Assembly: GCA_035533275.1 (NCBI GenBank)
Contig: DATLUD010000008.1
Span: 62,001 to 126,000 of the forward strand
Direction: 5' to 3'
Origin: SCRA01 sp035533275
GTDB taxonomy: Bacteria > Vulcanimicrobiota > Vulcanimicrobiia > Vulcanimicrobiales > SCRA01
Length of the DNA: 64,000 nt
Below the pieces are notes generated by a model. The model made no database searches and had not been told where the DNA came from. It worked only from the letters and a program-made list of their open reading frames with translations. Of this stretch, positions 17,658 to 25,657 are shown in pieces. The position numbers and the translations under genes are program-made. Positions within the stretch are counted from its first letter, which is position 1, and each line of letters begins with the position of its first letter.

Positions 17658-19583
17658 ATGGCGAAGTTCCTGCCGCGGGCCGCCGCCCTCGTGCTGACGT
17701 GCGGGCTGCTCGCTCCGATGCCCGCGGAGGCCATGAGCTCCCAGCGGGAGATCGCGTTCGGCCAGCGGATCGAGCGCGGCATCGACGAGGAGATCGGAAC
17801 CGTCGCGAACGACCCCTTGCTCACCGCCTGGGTCGACCGCGTCTTTGCGACGCTCACGCCCTACACGCAGCGGCGCGACATCCCCTATCGCGTGCGCATC
17901 CTCGACAGCGAGACGCCCAATGCCTTCTCGCTGCCCGGCGGCACGGTCTACGTGACCAAGGGTCTCTTGAATTTCGTGCGCGACGACGACGAGCTCGCCG
18001 CCGTGCTGGGGCACGAGCTCGGCCACGAGGAGCACCACCACATCGTCAAGCTGTACGACGACGTCCGGGGTGCGAACACCCTGCTGACGATCTTCAAGTT
18101 CTTCTCCCCATTGGTCGACCGCTTCGGCGACCTGGCGGCGGGCCTCGTCCTGCTGAAGATCAGCCGCATCCACGAGCTCCAAGCCGACCAGTACGGACTC
18201 TCGCTGATGACCCAGGCGGGCTACGATCCCGAGACCATGGTCGACTTCATGGCGCGCCTGGGCAGCACCGAGCCCACGTCCGGGGGCATCTTCTCGCGCT
18301 ACTTCGAGACGCACCCGGGTACCGCCGACCGCGTCTCGCATTTGCAGGGATATCCCGAGATCGACCGGCGGACGGAGGCGCAGGCGACGCGGGAGTCGAT
18401 CCACGATCTCGACGAGGGGCGTTACGCCGACGCGCGGATCGCGCTCGCGCGTCTGGTCGCGAAGGACCCCGACAACGTCGACGCCCGGATCGCGCTCGCG
18501 CGCGCGCAGATGGATCTCGGCTACGCGGGCCTCGTGAGGCAGACGCTGGCGCCGCTGGCAGACGACCCGCGGGCGCAGGCGATCGCCCGAGCCAACGCCG
18601 AGCCCGTGCCGTTCCCGGCAATCGACGCCGACGGCGTCCTCGCCGCCCTCGAGGCGGCCCGCCGGCGCATGGACGCCCGCACGCGCGACTTGACGACACG
18701 CATCGCCGACGGCCGCCGTGACACCGATGCCGTCGCGGCGCACCTGGGAGAGCTGGACTACGACATCCCGATGGACGGCACGGGCGGCATCGCCGGCGTG
18801 GGCGACGACTCGCGCCTGGCGACGCTGCTGCGCGAGCAACTGAAGCTCGTGCGCGACACGAACCATCTCTTCGACGAGGCGACCGACACCTTCGACCAGG
18901 CACCCGCGATCCACCAGGACGATCTCGCGATCCTCGACGCACTGCGCGACCAGCTGGAGCACCCCAACTCCAACAGCAACTTCGTGCTCGCTCACGCCCA
19001 CAGCGTGGTCGCCGAGGTCGACGCCGGCGACGCGGAGCTGCTGCGTGCCGTCGACGCCGCGCGGGGCTCGCTCGCCGTGGCCTTCCGCAACTCCGCGGCC
19101 ATCGATGCGTACATGGATGCGTTCGCGCAGGTCAAGCATTATCCGCACGGCGATCTGGCGCAGGGCGACCTCGATCGACTGATGCCCCTCGCGCGGGCCG
19201 CGCAGGCCTCGTTCGTCGACTCCTCCAAGGCCGCCGACGCCTCCTCCGACGAGGTGAACGACGCGCAGGCGCGCGCCCTGACGGCGCGCATCGCCCTGCT
19301 CTCGGTCGATGCCACGCCGGCGCGCTTCGCGGCCTATCGCGCGGTCTTGGCTGAGCGCTTCGCGGTGACGCCGCCCACGCTCGAGCAGATGCGCGCCCAA
19401 GGCGCCGCGCCGGCGACGGTGGCCGTAGCCTGCATCTTGGCGGCGGAGCGCCACGGCTCGCCGCAGGCGAACCTGGCGTCCCTGCGCGACCGGAATCCGG
19501 TCGGCGCGGCCGAGGCCGACGGCGTGCGCGGAGAGACGCTCCAACTCGCCCTGGGCCTAATCTGGGCCGCCTACCGCCTCTAG
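17658..19583 (+). CDS. Exported M48 family zinc metalloprotease (BepA/YfgC-like)
   Basis: The 641-residue protein begins with a signal peptide (ALVLTCGLLAPMPAEAM). The M48 zinc site HELGH is at about residues 118-122 (AAVLGHELGHEEHHH). The third ligand region, ISRIHELQADQYGLSL, is near 170. About 400 further residues look like TPR-type helices (RYADARIALARLVAKDPDNV). This is the plan of BepA-type periplasmic proteases that police outer-membrane protein assembly. It is divergent from tlpA across 90 bp. Downstream it converges on a selenoprotein gene. Confidence 0.8.
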   Translation: MAKFLPRAAALVLTCGLLAPMPAEAMSSQREIAFGQRIERGIDEEIGTVANDPLLTAWVDRVFATLTPYTQRRDIPYRVRILDSETPNAFSLPGGTVYVTKGLLNFVRDDDELAAVLGHELGHEEHHHIVKLYDDVRGANTLLTIFKFFSPLVDRFGDLAAGLVLLKISRIHELQADQYGLSLMTQAGYDPETMVDFMARLGSTEPTSGGIFSRYFETHPGTADRVSHLQGYPEIDRRTEAQATRESIHDLDEGRYADARIALARLVAKDPDNVDARIALARAQMDLGYAGLVRQTLAPLADDPRAQAIARANAEPVPFPAIDADGVLAALEAARRRMDARTRDLTTRIADGRRDTDAVAAHLGELDYDIPMDGTGGIAGVGDDSRLATLLREQLKLVRDTNHLFDEATDTFDQAPAIHQDDLAILDALRDQLEHPNSNSNFVLAHAHSVVAEVDAGDAELLRAVDAARGSLAVAFRNSAAIDAYMDAFAQVKHYPHGDLAQGDLDRLMPLARAAQASFVDSSKAADASSDEVNDAQARALTARIALLSVDATPARFAAYRAVLAERFAVTPPTLEQMRAQGAAPATVAVACILAAERHGSPQANLASLRDRNPVGAAEADGVRGETLQLALGLIWAAYRL

Positions 19584-19608
19584 GCAGGGTGCGGAAGAAC
19601 CCCTGCTA
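19581..19608. terminator. Short hairpin between convergent genes
   Basis: TAGGCAGGG and CCCTGCTA pair around an 11-nt loop with one bulged G. The hairpin spans the stop of the M48 gene and the stop of the opposing peroxiredoxin gene. A weak two-way terminator is likely. Confidence 0.4.
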
Positions 19609-20115
19609 GGGACTATGCTCCCCCAGGGCACCCTGCGTCGCCGCCGCCGCGCACTGCGCGACCGCCTCTCCGATCTGCGCGACAGAGGGGCGGTCGAACT
19701 GATTGCGCCCGACGTACTGCCAGCGCACGATCGCCGCGCCGTCGAGCACGAACGTCGCCGGACGCGCGATGTTGAAGGCATCGACGCCCAGCAGGTGATG
19801 GACGCCGTAGCGCTTGATGACGCTGCGATCGGGGTCGATGAGAATCGGGAAGGGAATGCCGCGCTTGGTCCGCAGCCGCTCCACGGGGCCGGGGCGCTGC
19901 CCCACGATGCCGACCAGGCGTATCCCGCTCCGGTGCCAATCCTCGGCGGCGTTCCGCAGCTCGACCAGCTGCTTACGGCAGTTTGGTCACCACGTTCCCC
20001 GGAAGAACACCAGGATCAACGGCGCGCCGCGCAGATCGTCGAGAGCGACGACCGTCCCGTCGCTGGCGGCCAGGGAGAACGCGGGGGCGGGCCGGCCGAC
20101 GAGGCTCCTCTGCAT
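19606..20115 (-). CDS. Selenocysteine-containing peroxiredoxin-like protein (in-frame UGA at codon 43)
   Basis: Read through one TGA (19987-19989), the frame gives 169 residues of an AhpC/TSA-type peroxiredoxin. The first part is MQRSLVGRPAPAFSLAASDG, then LILVFFRGTW-U-PNCRKQL. After the UGA come LVGIVGQRPGPVERL, GIPFPILIDPDRSVIKRYGV and RPATFVLDGAAIVRWQYVG. Relatives read FYRGxWCPYCRKQL at this point, so UGA falls exactly on the peroxidatic cysteine and leaves a UxxC site. A SECIS-like hairpin starts 15 nt after the UGA. Both halves share the frame and conserved residues with no other lesion, which argues against a pseudogene. Role: peroxide reduction, next to folD and near superoxide dismutase. 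Confidence 0.85.
19956..19972 (-). promoter_or_regulatory. Bacterial SECIS-like hairpin of the peroxiredoxin
   Basis: On the mRNA the element reads GCAGCUGGUCGAGCUGC. This is a perfect 6-bp stem (GCAGCU/AGCUGC) with loop GGUCG, about 20 nt downstream of the UGA. The GGUC loop matches the E. coli fdhF SECIS loop that SelB reads. The GGU sits inside the coding sequence of CAG CUG GUC. Function is inferred from sequence and position. Confidence 0.7.
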
Positions 20116-20206
20116 GGAGGCGCGCTTCGCGCTGCGCTCCCAGGGTCCCGCCCGCGTGCCAAAGAAGCCAAAGCCGTCATTCCATCCATCATCGGAGACG
20201 CTGCGC

Positions 20207-21073
20207 TTGGAGACCACCGCCACCATCCTCGACGGGCGCGCCCTCGCGCGCGAGCTGACCGCCGACCTGACCCGCCGCGCCTCGGCGCTGCGCGCCGCGG
20301 GCAACGTTCCGCGCCTGGTCGTGGAGATGGTGGGCGAGGACGAGTCGAGCCTCGCGTACGCGCGCTCGCTGCTCAAGCTCGGCGGGAAGATCGGCATCGA
20401 GGTCAATCTCGAGCAGATGCCCGCGGACGCCGGCGAGGACCGCGTGGTGGAGCGCCTGCACGCGTTGTCCAAGGATCGCACGATCCACGGCGTGCTCCTG
20501 CACCAGCCTCTTCCCGCCCACTTGCGCATCGACCGCATCGCGCCCCACGTTCCCGAATCGAAGGACGTCGACGCGACCCATCCGGCGAACCAAGGCCGCC
20601 TGGCGTACGGTCTCGACCCGCTCTTCATTCCCGCGACGCCGCAAGCGGTCATGCTCCTGCTCGAAGCCTCTCCCGCCTGGCCGCCCCGCGGCAAGCGCGC
20701 GTGCGTGGTCGGACGGTCGGTGGTGGTGGGCTTGCCGGTCTCGCTGCTGCTGCTCGCCGCCGACGCCACCGTCACCACCTGCCATATCGCCACGGCGGAT
20801 CTCCCGCGCCACACGCGCGACGCGGAGATCCTGGTCGTCGCCACGGGCGTGCCCGGTCTGGTCACCGCCGACATGGTCGCCCCCGGCGCCACGGTGATCG
20901 ACGTCGGAACCACCGTCGTGGACGGCGTGCTGCGAGGCGACGTGGCCTTCGACGAGGTGGCGCGCGTCGCGGGGGCGATCACGCCGGTGCCCGGGGGAGT
21001 CGGGCCGCTCACCAACGTCGCGCTCATGCGCAACGCCATCGCGGCGGCCGAACGTCAGTTGGGCGAGAAGTAG
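20207..21073 (+). CDS. folD: FolD-type methylenetetrahydrofolate dehydrogenase with altered cyclohydrolase residues
   Basis: A TTG start with GGAG 9 nt upstream gives 288 residues. The fold is that of FolD, which oxidises methylene-tetrahydrofolate with NAD(P) and opens the methenyl ring. It shows SKDVDATHPANQGRLAYGLD, PATPQAVMLLL, VVGRSVVVGLPVSLLL and AITPVPGGVGPLTNVALM. Aligned by eye with E. coli FolD, the catalytic Lys54 becomes Leu (SSLAYARSLLK). The region of Gln98 reads LLHQPLP instead of LVQLPLP. The enzyme may therefore be a dehydrogenase only. It is divergent from the selenoprotein gene (91 bp) and its end overlaps the opposing gene by 19 bp. Confidence 0.85.
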   Translation: METTATILDGRALARELTADLTRRASALRAAGNVPRLVVEMVGEDESSLAYARSLLKLGGKIGIEVNLEQMPADAGEDRVVERLHALSKDRTIHGVLLHQPLPAHLRIDRIAPHVPESKDVDATHPANQGRLAYGLDPLFIPATPQAVMLLLEASPAWPPRGKRACVVGRSVVVGLPVSLLLLAADATVTTCHIATADLPRHTRDAEILVVATGVPGLVTADMVAPGATVIDVGTTVVDGVLRGDVAFDEVARVAGAITPVPGGVGPLTNVALMRNAIAAAERQLGEK

Positions 21074-21756
21074 ACGCCGAAGAGGCGCTCCTGATCGCGA
21101 CGCTCCCCGTCGGATGCGGTCTCACCGCGGTCCGCGCTCTCGCGCTGGGCTGCGATCCGCTCGAGCGCGGCCGTCGCCCGCTGGAGCACGGCCAACTCCG
21201 CCCGCAGGCGCTCGTCGGCGCGCGAGACCTCGAGCAGGCGCTGCTTGGCCGCGTGGTTGGTCTGTAGCGTCTGCGCCATCACGTAGGAGGCGATCACCGG
21301 GTCGTCCGGCAGCTCGGGGATCTCGAGTTCGACGTTGGCCATGCGGGCCAAGAGATCCACGTACGCCGGCAGGCCGGCGCGCGCACGCGCCACGAGCTCG
21401 CCGGCTGCCGCGGTGGGCGGCGGCTCGGCGAGATACTCAACCTCGGCGAGCAGATACGGCTCTCGCGAGCGTACTCGCGTGATGCTGAAGCGCCGCTCGC
21501 CGTGCACGTCGAGCAGGAAGCGCCCTTCGGGAAGCGCGTCGCACCGCACGATGCGCGCCTCCGTGCCGATCGAGTGCGGCTCGACCGAGGGGTCACCCAC
21601 CTCGCCTCCGTCGCGCACCAGCGCGATGCCGAAGGTCTCATCCTGTTCGAGACACTCGCGCACCAGCACGCGGTAGCGCTTCTCGAAGACGTGCATGTTC
21701 AACGTCGCGCCGGGGAAGAAGACGGTTCCCAACGGGAAGAGGCGCAGCGTTTCCAC
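21055..21756 (-). CDS. Lon N-terminal (LON substrate-binding) domain protein
   Basis: The 233-residue protein starts METLRLFPLGTVFFPGATLN and continues with HVFEKRYRVLVRECLEQDE and FGIALVRDGGEV. This is the stand-alone N-terminal domain of Lon protease, without the ATPase or protease parts. Such proteins are common but their role is unsettled; substrate recruitment or small-molecule binding are proposed. A helical tail (ERLRAELAVLQRATAALERI) follows. It lies 59 bp downstream of the SOD gene on the same strand, and its end overlaps folD by 19 bp. Confidence 0.8.
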   Translation of the reverse strand: METLRLFPLGTVFFPGATLNMHVFEKRYRVLVRECLEQDETFGIALVRDGGEVGDPSVEPHSIGTEARIVRCDALPEGRFLLDVHGERRFSITRVRSREPYLLAEVEYLAEPPPTAAAGELVARARAGLPAYVDLLARMANVELEIPELPDDPVIASYVMAQTLQTNHAAKQRLLEVSRADERLRAELAVLQRATAALERIAAQRESADRGETASDGERRDQERLFGVYFSPN

Positions 21757-21814
21757 GATCGTCCCTCCTTGCGGGCGCCGCCGCCCGCCTCCTTCGCCGG
21801 TGCGCGCCGCGCGC

Positions 21815-22417
21815 CTACTTGAGGCGCGCCTCCACCGCGTTCCAGTCGAGGTTGGCGTAGAACGCCTCGATGTACTTGCCGCGCTCCGACGGCTTGTAGT
21901 CCAGCAAGAACGCGTGCTCCCAGACGTCCATCACCAGCACGGGGTTGAAGCCCACCAGGGCATCCTCTTGGTGCAGCGTCACCCATGCATTGGTGAGCCA
22001 ACCGTTCGTGGGATCCTGGTAGAGGATCGCCCAGCCGACGCCGCGCATGCCGCCGATGGCGAAGAACTCCGACTTCCACTTCTCGAAGTCGCCGAAACTG
22101 GCGTTGATCGCGGTGGAGAGTTTGCTGCCGGGCTTGCCCGCGCCGTTGGGAGTCAGATTGTCGAAGTAGTACTCGTGCAGACGCATACCACTGTACTCGA
22201 AGCCGAGACGCCGCTGCAGCTCCGCGAACTTCGGATCGGCGCCCTTGCTTCCGCTCGACGCTACCACGTCGGCGATCTGCTCGTTGAGCAGGTTCGTGTT
22301 CTTGACGTAACCCTCGTACAGCCCGAAATGCACCTGGAGCGTCTGCTCGGAGATGCCGTGCAGACTCGTGTACGACCACTTCTTCGGCGCGTAGGTCTGT
22401 TTCGTCAGCAGTGCCAT
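21815..22417 (-). CDS. Iron/manganese superoxide dismutase
   Basis: The 200-residue protein has the conserved family segments LHGISEQTLQVHFGLYEGYV (first histidine), MRLHEYYFDNL (second), and VLVMDVWEHAFLLDYKPSER with the metal-binding Asp and His. It converts superoxide to peroxide and oxygen. No signal peptide is present, so it acts in the cytoplasm. Whether Fe or Mn is used cannot be decided; the GGMRGVGWAIL segment leaves it open. AGAGGA upstream supports the ATG. The peroxide made could be removed by the selenium peroxiredoxins in this window. Confidence 0.9.
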   Translation of the reverse strand: MALLTKQTYAPKKWSYTSLHGISEQTLQVHFGLYEGYVKNTNLLNEQIADVVASSGSKGADPKFAELQRRLGFEYSGMRLHEYYFDNLTPNGAGKPGSKLSTAINASFGDFEKWKSEFFAIGGMRGVGWAILYQDPTNGWLTNAWVTLHQEDALVGFNPVLVMDVWEHAFLLDYKPSERGKYIEAFYANLDWNAVEARLK

Positions 22418-22548
22418 GTGCCGTCCTCTCTTCTCGTTGACTGCGTATCCGGCTCCTACTCGCCGGCCCGGCACGCCTCCTGCGCCGCCAGGATTTCCCG
22501 CCATGCGACGCCAACGCCGAGCGCACGGTGTCAATGAAGGAGTGTGAC

Positions 22549-23178
22549 GTGTCGGACGATCTCGCCTACCTCCAGCGCCTCCATCGCGAGCCCTCGGCCC
22601 TGTTGCTCGAACTGGAGCAGTTGGGCCACGCCGACGGCGTACCGATCCTGGACCGCGCCTCCGGCCGCTTGCTCTCGACGCTTACGCACTGCATGCAGGC
22701 CAACCGCATCCTGGAGCTCGGGACGGCCTACGGCTACTCCACGCTGTGGATGACGCTCGCGATGCCCCCCGCGGGCAAGATCTGGACGATCGACCCCGAC
22801 GTCGGGCGCACGGAGGTGGCCGCCTCCTTCCTCGACCGCGCCGGCGTGCGCGACCGCGTCGAGATCATCAACCAGCCGGCGCTGGAAGTTCTGCCCACCT
22901 TCCAGCAGCGCAACTTGGACATCGTCTTCATCGACGCCGTGAAGGAAGAGTACGAAGGCTATCTCCACTACGCCGTCTCTCTGCTCAAGCTCTCGGGGCT
23001 GATCGTCGTCGACAACCTCCTCTGGCACAGCAACGCCGCCAAGGCCGAGCGAGCGGACGACGATGAGGCGACTAAAGCGATCCGCCGCTTCAACCACGTG
23101 TTCCTCACCCATCCGCAGCTCGACGCCACCATCATCCCCGTCGGCGATGGGATGGGCATCGCCGCGCGCATCGACTGA
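22549..23178 (+). CDS. O-methyltransferase, class I SAM family (CCoAOMT-like)
   Basis: The 209-residue protein has the O-methyltransferase family 3 pattern: ILELGTAYGYSTLWMTLAMP (SAM loop), KIWTIDPDVGRTEVA, LDIVFIDAVKEEYEGYLHYA and LIVVDNLLWHS. The GTG at 22549 is chosen because AAGGAG lies 6 nt before it. An ATG at 22534 and a GTG at 22528 sit upstream in frame but would place the ribosome site inside the gene. The substrate is probably a small catechol-like or hydroxylated compound and cannot be named. Confidence 0.8.
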   Translation: MSDDLAYLQRLHREPSALLLELEQLGHADGVPILDRASGRLLSTLTHCMQANRILELGTAYGYSTLWMTLAMPPAGKIWTIDPDVGRTEVAASFLDRAGVRDRVEIINQPALEVLPTFQQRNLDIVFIDAVKEEYEGYLHYAVSLLKLSGLIVVDNLLWHSNAAKAERADDDEATKAIRRFNHVFLTHPQLDATIIPVGDGMGIAARID

Positions 23179-23189
23179 GCATTCGGGGC

Positions 23190-23828
23190 ATGATCTTCGA
23201 GCAATTCGCGGTGGGGCCGCTGCGGTGCAACTGCACGATCCTCGGCGACGAGGAGAGCGGCGAGGCGATCGTCGTCGACGGCGGCGATGAGCCCGAGCGC
23301 ATCGCGGCCGTGCTGGAGCTGCACGGCCTGCGGGCGCGCTACCTGGTGCACACGCACGCGCACATCGACCACATCGGCGCGTTGGCGGACTTGAAGGAGC
23401 TCACGCGAGCCGAAGGCGCGCTCCACCCCGACGATCTGCCGATCTACCGCCAGATGGCACTCCAGGCGTCGTGGCTCGGGATCGCGCCGCCGCGCGTGGC
23501 GGCCATCGATCGCGCGATCGCCGACGGCGACGTCGTGCGCGCGGGGAGCCTCTCGCTGGAGGTGATCCACACGCCGGGTCACACGCCGGGAAGCTGCTGC
23601 TTTCTCTTCGAGCAGGACGGCGAGCGGCTCGCCTTCACCGGCGACACGCTCTTCTTCGGCAGCATCGGGCGCACCGATCTCCCCGGCGGGGACACGGCGC
23701 GGATCCTCGCCTCGCTGCGCGACAGAGTGCTTGCTCTTCCGGAGGAAACGGTCGTCCATCCGGGACACGGGCCGCAGACGACGATCGCGCGCGAGCGCGC
23801 GTGCAACCCGTTCCTCCAGGCCTTGTGA
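23190..23828 (+). CDS. Metallo-beta-lactamase fold hydrolase, glyoxalase II-like
   Basis: The 212-residue protein has the zinc motif HTHAHIDHIG, then VIHTPGHTPGSCCFLF, AFTGDTLFFGSIGRTDLPGG and VVHPGHGPQTTI. These define the GloB-like branch of MBL-fold hydrolases, which often split thioesters such as S-lactoylglutathione or act as persulfide dioxygenase relatives. The methylglyoxal synthase gene begins 18 bp downstream. A link to methylglyoxal handling is attractive, but it is inference only. It starts 11 bp after the methyltransferase stop. Confidence 0.8.
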   Translation: MIFEQFAVGPLRCNCTILGDEESGEAIVVDGGDEPERIAAVLELHGLRARYLVHTHAHIDHIGALADLKELTRAEGALHPDDLPIYRQMALQASWLGIAPPRVAAIDRAIADGDVVRAGSLSLEVIHTPGHTPGSCCFLFEQDGERLAFTGDTLFFGSIGRTDLPGGDTARILASLRDRVLALPEETVVHPGHGPQTTIARERACNPFLQAL

Positions 23829-23846
23829 CGCGAGGATAATGCCCCC

Positions 23847-24311
23847 ATGAGCAAACGCGGGTACGATGGGGACATGGAACGCCTACGCGTCGCTCTCATC
23901 GCCCACGACGGCCGCAAGGAGGAGATGGCCCAGTGGGCCGCCTTCAATAGCGGCACGCTCGGCGTATGCCGTCTCTTCGCCACGGCCACGACCGGCCGCG
24001 TCGTCCAGCAGCACTTGGACATGCCGCTGGACCTGCTGCTCTCGGGGCCCTTGGGCGGCGACGCACAAGTGGGGGCGATGATCGCCGAGCATCGCATCGA
24101 CGTCATCTTCTTTTTTTGGGATCCGCTGATGCCGCAGCCGCACGACGTCGACGTCAAGATGCTTCTGCGGCTCGCGGTGCTCCACGACATCCCGATCGCC
24201 TGCAACCGCAGCTCGGCGGATCTGCTGATCTCCTCACCGCTCTTCAAGGACGTGGAATACCACCGAACCCTCAAGCGCGAGCGAGGCGAGGACGAAGTCG
24301 CGGCTACGTGA
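23847..24311 (+). CDS. mgsA: Methylglyoxal synthase
   Basis: The 154-residue product has the complete family signature: ALIAHDGRKEEMAQW, GPLGGDAQVGAMIAE, VIFFFWDPLMPQPHDVDVK and IPIACNRSSADLLISS. The second aspartate (GGDAQ) and the PHDVD segment form the active site. The enzyme turns dihydroxyacetone phosphate into methylglyoxal, relieving phosphate limitation in glycolysis. An in-frame ATG at 23874 could be the true start. The end overlaps the opposing NifU-like gene by 8 bp. Confidence 0.92.
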   Translation: MSKRGYDGDMERLRVALIAHDGRKEEMAQWAAFNSGTLGVCRLFATATTGRVVQQHLDMPLDLLLSGPLGGDAQVGAMIAEHRIDVIFFFWDPLMPQPHDVDVKMLLRLAVLHDIPIACNRSSADLLISSPLFKDVEYHRTLKRERGEDEVAAT

Positions 24312-24804
24312 TCGAGCCGAGCTTGATCGTGATCTTGCCGCCGTCGTGCAGGACGCGAGGGCCGTCCTTGACGTCGCCTGTGCCCCCGGAGGGGGTGTCC
24401 GCGGTCTCGAGCGACGCCGCCGGCGCGGCGGGCGCGGGCCCGCGCGAACGGTAGTTCTCGATGGCGTTGCGCAACGCGGCGATCGAGCGCTCGGGATAAT
24501 CCTTCTTCTTCTCGGGATAGCCTCCGAGGGCCGCCTCCAGATCGGCGGCGTCGATCCGCATCGCCTCGTCCACCGTCTTGCCGCGCGCCAGCTCCACCAG
24601 CAGGCTGCACGTGGCGGTGCCGAAGCCGCACCCGGTGGTGAAGTACGAGACGTCCTCGATCACCTCGTCCCGGCCCACCTTCAGGTAGAAGGTGTAGAGA
24701 TCGCCGCACGAGTCGCTGAAGTACTCGCCCGTGACGGTGGCGTCATCCATCGTCCGGAACCCCTCGCGGGTGGTCACCAGCTCCTGGAACTTGGCAAAGT
24801 TCAT
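24304..24804 (-). CDS. NifU/IscU N-terminal domain protein lacking the third cysteine
   Basis: The 166-residue protein starts MNFAKFQELVTT and carries the scaffold signatures YFSDSCGDLYTFYLKV and YFTTGCGFGTATCS. In IscU a third cysteine follows in an HC pair; the matching helix here reads PERSIAALRNAIENY, with no cysteine. The C-terminal 40 residues (APAAPAASLETADTPSGG and a short strand) are extra. It may hold or sense an Fe-S cluster rather than build one. It lies 14 bp downstream of the SufR-like gene, divergent from the suf operon. Confidence 0.7.
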   Translation of the reverse strand: MNFAKFQELVTTREGFRTMDDATVTGEYFSDSCGDLYTFYLKVGRDEVIEDVSYFTTGCGFGTATCSLLVELARGKTVDEAMRIDAADLEAALGGYPEKKKDYPERSIAALRNAIENYRSRGPAPAAPAASLETADTPSGGTGDVKDGPRVLHDGGKITIKLGSIT

Positions 24805-24818
24805 CGTCGTCCTGTTTC

Positions 24819-25499
24819 CTAGCGGGCCGCCTGCCCGGTGACTGCCGCCGGCGCTTCGCCGGACGCGGGTTCGCGCATCACGAACCGGCACTCTTGGTCG
24901 CCCTTGGCGAGCGACCGGACCTGCACGTGCTCTCCCGGAATCAGTTCCCCCATCAGCGAGTGGATGAGCGTGCAGACTTCCGGGTGATGCTTGACCGTCG
25001 TGGAGAAGGGGCAGTTGTGCTCGCGCAGCACGATGGTCCCGTCTTCCGAGCGCTGGACCTCGGCCACCACGCCCTGCTCCCGGAGGATCGCGGTGAGCTC
25101 CTCGACCTTGCTGGCGAAGTCGCGCCCGGCGAGGCGAGAGCGGTACTTTTCGACCGATCTCCGCCCGATGCTCCGGAAGAGCGCGGAGACGCCCTCCCTG
25201 CCTTCCTGCTCGGCGAGCTCGTCGAGGACCAGATGCAGCAGGAGGTCGTTGCGTTGCGGGAAGAGGCGCTCCGCACGCTCGGTCAGCCGATAGAGCAGCG
25301 TGGGCTTGGTCGGCCCCCGCCGCGCGGGCTTTGCCTCGACCAGGCCCTCCGCGGCCAGCGCCGCAAGTTGCTGGCGCACCGCGTTCGGCGTCAGGCCCAA
25401 TGCCGCCGCCAGATCGCGGGCTCCCGCGGTCCCGTTGCGTTTGAGGCTCTCGACGATCTTGCCGCGACTGGTCTGAAAAAAGCGTTCTGAGGAGTCCAC
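24819..25499 (-). CDS. SufR-like Fe-S cluster transcriptional regulator
   Basis: The GTG start with AGGGA upstream gives 226 residues. An N-terminal winged helix (KIVESLKRNGTAGARDLAAA, then LGLTPNAVRQQLAALAAEGL) is followed by a helical region. A C-terminal domain holds cysteines spaced as in SufR: HNCPF, then 12 residues to PEVC, then GDQECRF near the end. SufR-type repressors bind a [4Fe-4S] cluster and shut off suf when clusters are plentiful. The gene is divergent from sufC, and a perfect inverted repeat covers both promoters. The next gene on its strand is a NifU-like protein. Confidence 0.8.
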   Translation of the reverse strand: MDSSERFFQTSRGKIVESLKRNGTAGARDLAAALGLTPNAVRQQLAALAAEGLVEAKPARRGPTKPTLLYRLTERAERLFPQRNDLLLHLVLDELAEQEGREGVSALFRSIGRRSVEKYRSRLAGRDFASKVEELTAILREQGVVAEVQRSEDGTIVLREHNCPFSTTVKHHPEVCTLIHSLMGELIPGEHVQVRSLAKGDQECRFVMREPASGEAPAAVTGQAAR

Positions 25500-25544
25500 G
25501 TCAATATTTCCCTGCGGGCACGGCGGAACCGCCCCCCGCGTGCG

Positions 25545-25612
25545 AGTATACCACAGGAGGCCGGAGAAAGTGAAGCCCTTTCTTGACTTTCTCCTTTTGC
25601 ACGCGCTAGACT
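25545..25612. promoter_or_regulatory. Divergent sufR / sufCDSU promoters with inverted-repeat operator
   Basis: For sufC, TTGACT at 25583-25588 and TAGACT at 25607-25612 are 18 bp apart. For the regulator on the minus strand, TTCACT at 25569-25574 and TATACT at 25545-25550 are also 18 bp apart. A perfect 9-bp inverted repeat, GGAGAAAGT at 25563-25571 and ACTTTCTCC at 25586-25594 with a 14-bp spacer, overlaps both -35 boxes. A dimer bound there would block both promoters. Confidence 0.65.
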
Positions 25613-25657
25613 TGGAGCGCACACTTGGACGTACACGTTGCGAGAGGAACCTGACAC

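Noticed and set aside
17649..19544. 631-residue open frame on the minus strand
   Set aside because: It is antisense to the M48 protease, which has signal peptide and zinc motif; the antisense frame has neither.
19606..20115. Peroxiredoxin pseudogene split by a nonsense mutation
   Set aside because: The stop falls exactly on the catalytic residue, both halves are conserved in one frame, and a SECIS-like hairpin follows. The same pattern recurs in bcp.
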